64,000 nt of DNA from Haemonchus contortus (Eukaryota; Nematoda; Chromadorea; Rhabditida; Trichostrongylidae), in the NCBI GenBank assembly GCA_000469685.2, contig LS997565.1, positions 28,379,645 to 28,443,644 of the forward strand, in the 5' to 3' direction. Below the pieces are notes generated by a model that saw only the letters and a program-made list of their open reading frames with translations, made no database searches and was not told where the DNA came from. Below, piece after piece: positions 56,766-64,000 of the stretch. Position numbers and translations under genes: made by a program. Each line of letters starts with the position of its first letter. The first letter of the stretch is position 1.

Positions 56766-59369
56766 TTAGCTTCCTTCAGTGAGAGGCAGTCTCATATTCC
56801 TCAACTTTCACCGCAGGCAGTGGCATTCGCAGTACCCGCGCGATACCGCAGTAACAGCGAACGTAAAGAAAACATATCCTCCCTTATTAGACTATCTCAT
56901 CATTTTTCCGAGAGAGACCTAGCAGAAAACGGGGCTATGCGTGACGCACCTGCGCACTGTGAAGGTCCTTGGACGGCATCGTTAATTAAAGACCCACGAT
57001 AATTTCTAAGATATACGGAAACTTGTTATTGCTTGAGTTGGGGACTAGGTCCCCTCCACTTAGATACTCGTAAGCATTCAATGCGAATTCTTCGTGAATT
57101 ATGAGTAGCATGAGGACGATCGAGAAAGCCTGTTAACAAACATCATAGACACCTCCTGAAACTCACAAACATATGTAGTCAAATTGTTAAACAAGACTGA
57201 GAGAAACATCCAATAAGGAAACGCTGTAAGCACCTCGGCTCACACAACACTTTCAATAGAACAGCTATTGCTTCTTCAGATGGGGTACCGAAAAAGGTGT
57301 GGAAGGTACAGAGAGGCACTGGACAAGGTGATTCGCTTGGATACTGAATATTGCAATCTGTGGCATCACTCTCAACTCTACCATTGATCAGAACGGAAAA
57401 ACAAAGCAGTGTTCAGGCCTCCGAGTGATTACGTATGCCATGTATGCTATGAAAATTTGCACCTAAACTGGAACATTTGGTTTCTTCTCACAAGGGCAAT
57501 TCGACCTCATCCCCAGAAGCGACGGATGCAACCTTCTTAGCTGGTTAGGAAGGAAAGTAATTATAAAAGTGGATTTTCGTCGATCTGGAGCAGCATAGTT
57601 GATACGACCGCTTGGCGCAACATTCTGTGAAGGGCGCTCCGAGATAACCTTTAAGGTATCCCACCAGGCTTAAGGCACCTGTGCTCTCATGGCCCTACAA
57701 AAGCAACAGAGTTGGAGTTGAGGAACACTGTGAGTCCGCTCTGAGCTGGACGTGAAAAAAAAGTTGTTCAGCTCTGATTATTACGCTTAACCATTCATGT
57801 GCAGCTAAGAGAAAAGTGTCGAAAGGTTCGAGTTAAGACACTTGGGGAGTAACCTGATTGCTGACAAGCATGAATCCGATTATGAAGTTTCGGATGACAA
57901 GGACATCGATGAATTGAATGGAGACCAGTAGTAACATCTACATTAGAGGGATTCGAACATCACGAGATCCGGCTTGTACAGCTACGATAAGCGATGCATC
58001 AGTTATGTCATTTGTGGCGAGAGAAACGAGTGCACTGCTGGAATTTCGAAATACATTGTCCTTCTTAACTTGTACTATTGTTGTTGGATGTCTCACACTA
58101 GAGTCCTCATGAGAACGTGAGAACTTTATGATTTACCACAAAACTACGGAGATGATATCAGTCACGGTGCTGCTTATACTGCGCATCTGAAAAGATTTTC
58201 TTTTTTTAGGTCACTGTCTACTTGATCACGTGAATTCTCGAAGAATATGCATAGAATGGCCATAGCGTTCCTGAAAAACGGGTACCAAATGGCGTCGTTA
58301 ACCTAAACCATGCAGCGATTCTACAGGCGCCAAAACTTACGGCACGAGAGCGACGACAACTTTTTGGTGAGAGCATCCTGCATGGGATTTGTGACAGCCC
58401 TGGAGAGAGAAAACATGAAGGCAGTGGAAACGCGTTAAATGAAGGCAGTCATCAATGCGGAAATGCAGCTAGATGACCGCTCTGGGACCGATTCCATGGA
58501 AAAAGATCGTCGCCTCAGGATCAGAGCGTGACGGATTGGATCGATGTCCCATTTTCAGTTAATGTTTTCCCAAGCAGATCCACACGCTCGGATTTCCAGT
58601 TTACATTGGTAATATGTGATAACCATGATGCAGTTGATTGCATGGCATCGAGTGCCGAAATTTTCCAAAGGTATAACACGAGAACAAGGAAGACCTTGTT
58701 TCAAACAAATTATGTTAAAAATTCCTTTCCAAATAGAGCTAAGCGTAGTGGAAGTTCCCGCTAGTGAGGAAGAGGAGCCTAGCGCTAAGTTGTAGTAACC
58801 AGATTGATGGTAAGAGGCTATTGCATCAGATTAAGATCGATGTCGAATAGATCGGTGTCCCATTATGATATAGCGACCGTTTCTTACCTGAAGCTCATTA
58901 ATACTTTCAAAGCTAAGGGTCCTGGACGAGTTTAACAGGAACCGCTCTACTATATGAATTGCATATCCTCTTGCAAAATATCAGTAAACGAGAGATCTGA
59001 TGAAAGACGATTATTACGTATTACTGCCATGAAAGTATGACTTTTTTTGAACTTACCCGTTAAGAAAATTGGTTAACCCCTTGTGCAGTTGATATTTTTA
59101 ATCTATACTATAGATGTTCGGTGGATTTCAAGAAGAATGTGCTGTACCCAAATGTAAGTGTGAGAAAGGTGTTTTCCTGACACCTCCACTTGCGAGAGTC
59201 TTGGCTAATACTTCTCATTTCCGATTCCCCAAGCCATCAATCAGGACATGAGCAAGATCTCTAAGAGCTATCTGTACCGCAGTCTTGGCCGCAACACTTC
59301 ACTGCTTTACTTCGATCGATCTGCTCATAACTTCTCATGTGATTCTAAGAATGCCCTAATCTTTTCAGG
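56766..59369. other. Unassigned stretch
   Basis: No gene or named repeat supported. A brief RT-like phrase near 57300-57350 was judged too weak. Confidence 0.25.
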
Positions 59370-59605
59370 TATATAAATATATTCCTGACTGGATCCCTCG
59401 GGACATCAAACGAAATCCAGGAAGGCCGCCAACGAGAAGTTGGACTTGTTCACGAAAGCTCTGAACGAAAGGAATGTTGAACCTCGTGTCCCTGAAGCGA
59501 GTACGATTCATTGGACTACTCTGGCTCGTGACAGGGACGAATGGAGACGTTACTGGCGCCCGCTCGAGGAAATCAACGATCAACGGGACCACAGGTGATA
59601 CAGGT
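59370..59605 (+). pseudogene. RTE 3' end remnant R6
   Basis: The C-terminal tail of the RTE protein: [18 protein letters not shown] (from 59388), then with frameshifts [22 protein letters not shown] and [14 protein letters not shown], ending about 59600. The tail is the most conserved piece of this family in the window and matches the ends near 21870 and 27660. It is 5'-truncated, as usual for non-LTR insertions. Confidence 0.8.
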
Positions 59606-60764
59606 GATATGGATATATTTTTGAGCACCATAATCATCTAACACTTCTACAATTTAACTTGATTGCCTTTGTCACATCGTCATTCTCGATCTCGTTGTTG
59701 TTGCAAGGTGGAGTGGCGCTATTCCAGGGCGAGAACAAATCGCTGACTGTCACAAAACGTTGCAAGAAATAATTGGCATATTCATTGTGATTCTTTTGTG
59801 GTAATATTGTGAATCCTCGGCGACAGGAAACCGGCCGGTTCATTTTTTCACTCTCCCCCAGTTTCTCCCCTACGAGTCTCGTAAACAAATCAGGATCTGT
59901 GACCCAGATTCGGCGCACTTTGCTCCAGTAATTCCTTTCATGTTCCTCTTGATTCTGCAATGATCACATTGTGAAAAGGAACGGAGCGCAGCGTAAGGTC
60001 AAGCATCGCGTCCATCTCTTCTCTCAAACGATGATTCTTCCACTATTTGAGGAGTGGGCGGATGAATGCCTTCCCTAGTAACAAGTTGTAATAAAATATG
60101 AGAAAAATTTCGAAACCGTCTTTCATCTCAGTAGATCATTGGTCATTCAGGACAGGGACCTTATAAACGCCCCGCACAACTTTTCAAAGAGCAGTTTTTG
60201 AATATAATATGCCTCTAAAAATGTATGCATAAGGTGTGAAAATATCCAATCGATAATCCCGCTAATTCCAGAGAGACCAAGCTCATGATATGCGGGGACA
60301 TGTTCGGAAGGACGGTCGACCGTGCTTGCATTTCGAGGTAACGAGGTCAAGGTTCTGGCGAAGGCGCCCAAAGAAAAAACGCAGTCGTCCGCTACGGGCC
60401 CGCGTCGGCCCCGGTCGTTCTTACCGCAGACATCCGCGCATGGGTATAATTTACACTAGTACCCACTCTCCCTATTCAAGGATGGTCTCCCAGATCTTCA
60501 CGTCAACATTTTTCGATGCGTTTTCTTTCGCATAGTAACAGAAAAGAGAGCTGTTTCTATCGAATTACGCATAATTCCTGGAACTGCTAACATGCCAATC
60601 TCCAGCAGTCGAGCGGATAATAGCCCTCATTGCGATTGCTGCAAGAAATAAGGCCATCGGTCATCGCTGCTGTTGAAATTCGTGTCTCCCTCTTATTTCG
60701 TTCTCGCATTCCTCCCGTTGCCTACCCTATGAAATCGTTGTCATCATTCCAAAACTTCTGCTGA
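59606..60764. promoter_or_regulatory. Upstream region of the PAN-domain gene
   Basis: About 1.1 kb between the RTE scrap and the gene. No TATA box or known factor site could be identified with confidence. A GC-rich patch lies at 60360-60430. The promoter, and any untranslated exon, should be here by position only. Confidence 0.3.
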
Positions 60765-60770
60765 TTTCAG
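60765..60770 (+). promoter_or_regulatory. Splice acceptor two bases before the start codon (likely spliced-leader trans-splice site)
   Basis: TTTCAG, the nematode acceptor consensus, followed by GA and then ATG at 60773. An acceptor this close to the initiator, without a visible donor upstream, is typical of spliced-leader trans-splicing. An ordinary 5' UTR intron is the alternative. Confidence 0.6.
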
Positions 60771-60772
60771 GA

Positions 60773-63666
60773 ATGTTGCGAGCTGCGCTGCTGTTGGCGT
60801 TGAGCTCCTCAGTTCTGGCCGTATTTGAGTGTTCTAATCAAGAAACAACAGCATTCGTGCGTATCGCTAGAGCTCGTCTTGATGGAACTCCTGTGGTCGT
60901 GTCCACCGCCGGTATGTCTACACATTGACTATACTTTTATAATATTACTTTTGTACGAGTAATGTTATATGATGGAAAATCGTTTCGTTGCCATCGCCAT
61001 GATTTTTCATCTATATTTCCCATTTTTTCTTCAGTATAATACTCATAACATTTCTCTATGCTGGCATTGTATCTCTTAGGCCACGATCTCACATGCGCTC
61101 AGTACTGTCGGAACAACATCGAGCCCACTACTGGTGCTCAGCGAGTTTGCGCAGCGTTCAACTTCGACGGGCGTGAGACTTGCTATTTCTTTGACGATGC
61201 AGCTTCTCCAGCTGGTCAGTTATCGCTACATTTTAGTTGATTCTCATTTCTGCTCTGTGGATGTCTCTGGAACTGCCTTTTTTCCAGGAACCAGCCAACT
61301 GACTGCAAATCCGTCAGCAAATAACTTTTACTACGAGAAAACCTGCCTACCCGGTGTTTCTGCACATGAAGCATGCACCTATCGGTCATTCTCTTTTGAG
61401 AGGATGAGGAAAACCGTCTTGGAGGGATTCGTCAGAAAGAGTGTTCAGGTCTGTTAAGAGGACAGCGCTTATTGTTAAGGTTTAATGCGTGGTTTCCTCG
61501 AAAATAACTTCATTTCATCTATACTCACTTAAAATGTAAGCAGGATAAGGAAGAGCCCATGTATTTATTCGTATGTGGATTGAAACTTTGTGTTTGTCCC
61601 CGGAAACGACCCAATAGTTCCAAAAGCAAGTGATCGAAAACGAAATGTCATCGTCGCACTAGGTATTGGGGTCAATGTGTCGTCGAAGAATTTCGCGAAC
61701 TATTAAACTTTTCGCCGCAATCGGTAAAGTCAGGACTGAATGGAGAGAAACGAGCGAGCACGTAATGATTACTTTTAGGGAAAGAAATTAATATTAGACT
61801 GAGGATAGTTTCCAAGCAGGGAGTTCAGATAGAACAAATCAAAATTGAATCATCATTCAGTAGAGGCCAGGATATGTGAACGGCCATTTTCAGCGTTTGT
61901 GCCTACTTCCTTGTTCTTCATTCTTGAATCTTGAGATCATTTTTGAGACCATGAAAGAGGTAATCATCTTTCAGGTAGCTAATCGTGAGCAGTGCTTGTC
62001 CGCTTGTCTAAAGGAGAAGGAGTTCGTCTGCCGTTCCGTCAACTACAATTATGATTCCTTCCTCTGTGAATTGAGTACAGAGGATAGAAGGTAATCATTG
62101 AAAAATCTTTTCTTCTCCATAATCTGACTGGTGTAGCATATGGAATAAGTGTTGCAGATCGAAACCGACACATCTTCGCATGGCCGAGGGCGCCGTCGAC
62201 TACTACGACAACAACTGCCTTTCTCGTTAGTTTGATAATTACTGGAAGGAAGTATCATACCACCTGCATTTTGGCACCGATCAGGGACTATTTAGGTCAG
62301 AACCGATGTGGCCCGTCTGGTGGGAACCTTGTATTCGTGAAAACTACCAACTTTGAAATTCGATTCTATGATCATACGCAGTCAGTGGAAGCTCAAGAGT
62401 CGTACTGCCTTCAGAAATGTCTCGACTCTCTGAATACCTTCTGCCGGTAAGGTAACATGAAAACCCTTGCTCCTACTTTGAACTCAAATTGTCATTTTAG
62501 ATCAGTCGAATTCAATCCAACTGAGAAAAACTGCATTGTCTCGGACGAGGACACATTTTCTCGAGCCGATCAACAGGGCCAGGTGGTCGGCAAGGACTAC
62601 TATGAACCTATTTGTGTTGCAGGTCGGTTCTAAATGATTCTTTCGCTGGAATGAAGGAAGTGAGCAAATTTCCTATATTTGCATTGCAAATCTATGCAGA
62701 AAGCGAAATGATAATCGAAAACTACAAAAGTCAGAATCTATGAACTGCGAATAGGGCCCCGATTGTTATTTATTGGATACTCGGAAGTTCCACATCTGTT
62801 CTTTGTCACTTTGACAGTATTGTATAGCAGTGTTATTCACATTTTCGTTCCGATTACTTTCGTCACGTCATGCGGGAGCCGTGGAAGACGTCTCTCGTCA
62901 TCACACAAGCGAAATATTACGAGTAATCGTGAGTACAGTGATGCGAGGTGCTGCAAAGTAGGGCACTCACGATTGCTATGACTGATAAAGAACGTCGAGA
63001 TGATGACCTTCACCCCGTTCCGTCGACTTTCTCCCATGGTCAGATGATTAGGATAAAAAATCCAACGAGGAGTTGCCTAAGAAGGCGGCAGCCGTATGGG
63101 TTTTGGCGTGGACTTGCTTTCGTTAAGTAGGCTGTTCAAGGAATCAAGCTCGACTAGTCCCAAGTCGTGCTTGAACCACATTTTCTAAGCGTTTGGGGGT
63201 ATTTATGGTGTTTTTTAGGGTTATGTTGGAAAGATTTTGGAGGAAAGAGTGTTGTCAGTCTGATCTGTAACATCTTTTATTACCCGCTTCAGGATTAGCA
63301 AACTGGGAAATTGCATCTTGCGAGGCTTTCTTACAGCTAATTCATCGAAGTTCATGCCCTCAGGATGAAAAACCCCTCAATGCTCGATTCTCCAAATGGT
63401 CCTTAAGTAGAAGTCGAGATTAAAAAATGCACTGTAAAACGCTTAATTCAGCGGACCTATCGTCTTCCACCTGCCGACAGCAGGCTGCGTTCGAGCGATT
63501 CATTGGCTCATCGATCGAGGGCGAGGTGAGTGATTTTTGGGGGTGCTATGCTTCAAGATTAGATCATTCGGATTTAGATAGTCGCATCGGCTCAAGGAGT
63601 GACAATCGCCGACTGCATTTCGCTCTGCTTCCAGAACCTCAATTGCAAGAGCATAAATTTTGACAG
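60773..63666 (+). CDS. Secreted multi-PAN/Apple-domain protein (NOAH/NompA-like), 5' part; continues past window
   Basis: Nine exons with consistent phases: 60773-60911, 61080-61214, 61288-61448, 61975-62090, 62158-62225, 62296-62446, 62501-62622, 63452-63525 and 63578-63666, giving 351 codons plus two bases. Residues 1-16 form a signal peptide (MLRAALLLALSSSVLA). Four cysteine-bounded PAN-type units follow, at about 20-111, 121-204, 211-295 and 305 onward. The first three each close with a YY-x-x-x-C motif (YYEKTC, YYDNNC, YYEPIC). Internal C-x3-C pairs (CAQYC, CLSAC, CLQKC, CISLC) are typical of the fold. PAN modules bind protein or carbohydrate. In nematodes, arrays of them followed by a ZP domain form apical extracellular matrix proteins of the NOAH type. 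The ZP part is not in view, so the family call is an inference. The next acceptor is unknown. Confidence 0.85.
62623..63451. other. Large intron 7 of the PAN-domain gene
   Basis: 829 bases with consensus ends (gtcggt and ttcag). Other introns here are 52-526 bases. Small open frames inside (62763-62981, 62948-63130) do not join the gene in phase, and no nested gene or repeat was recognised. Confidence 0.6.
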
Positions 63667-64000
63667 GTGGGTACTTCTTTTCTGCAGTTACCACCATGAG
63701 GAATCTTGAATTCACGCAAAAATGTTAGACCGTTGTATATTTTCCTTCATAGATCGGTTTGTTGGAGTTGAGTGCTTTTAAATAGCTGATTAAATTCTAT
63801 GACCCTCAAAAATTTTGAAGGAACTTCACTCTGTGAAGGCTTGGCTTGCAAAAATACCTTCTATTTGAAGGGGTACTTCGTTTATAGTTTAGGAGGCAAG
63901 GAAGTAATCGATAAACGATCCCGAGTGCATGCCTTACTTCCCTTCTCTATGTCGTTAATTACTGAAACTTTTCTTCAAGATCAGAATTTATGGTTTGTTT
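63667..64000. other. Downstream of exon 9, to window edge
   Basis: Probably the start of an intron (donor gtgggtac at 63667). A ctgcag acceptor only 21 bases on is too close, and its frame stops at 63707. No other downstream acceptor gave a convincing PAN continuation. Confidence 0.4.

Noticed and set aside
57240..57400. Possible RTE phrase QRGTGQGDSL resembling an RT motif
   Set aside because: Only a handful of residues match and the flanking motifs are absent in all frames.

Overview
The window looks like non-coding, repeat-rich DNA from a nematode. The genome type is inferred. The one convincing gene has short phased introns with TTTCAG-type acceptors and a likely trans-splice acceptor next to its ATG. 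The rest is littered with decayed RTE-like non-LTR elements, Tc1 and BEL/Pao remnants and small DNA transposons, as in clade V parasitic (strongylid or hookworm-like) nematodes. No bacterial operon, CRISPR array, rRNA or functional tRNA gene was seen.

Layout. 1-8.4 kb: unassigned sequence with two copies of a TTAA-ended miniature transposon and three copies of a tRNA-derived SINE. 8.45-9.99 kb: a complete Tc1-type element with a broken transposase. 10-17 kb: mostly unassigned, with one miniature transposon, a (TCTG)n block and a GC-box minisatellite. 17.2-27.7 kb: a graveyard of plus-strand non-LTR retrotransposons. One copy is split by two miniature transposons that share a TTAA. 27.7-32.4 kb: nothing recognised. 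32.4-34.1 kb: a minus-strand RTE copy. 34.7-41 kb: two more miniature transposons, a SINE piece and an inverted repeat. 41.4-44.1 kb: two copies of a second non-LTR family lying head to head as a large inverted repeat. 44.7-46.0 kb: a long-terminal-inverted-repeat element followed by a near-palindromic foldback element. 47.9-54.4 kb: an RTE scrap, a dispersed GC-rich repeat present twice, a diverged tandem repeat and a BEL/Pao integrase pseudogene. 55.4-59.6 kb: two SINEs and an RTE 3' end.

60.77 kb to the right edge: the 5' part of a secreted multi-PAN/Apple-domain protein gene. Nine exons were reconstructed, all with consistent phase, giving 351 codons. The gene continues beyond the window. 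It resembles nematode apical extracellular matrix (NOAH/NompA-type) proteins, but the ZP domain that would confirm this is not in view.

The retroelement coding regions are all broken by stops and frameshifts, so nothing here looks able to move by itself. The small non-coding families (TTAA element, SINE, foldbacks, GC-box repeat) are the least familiar part and form most of the findings. All coordinates of repeat edges are read by eye and may be off by several bases.
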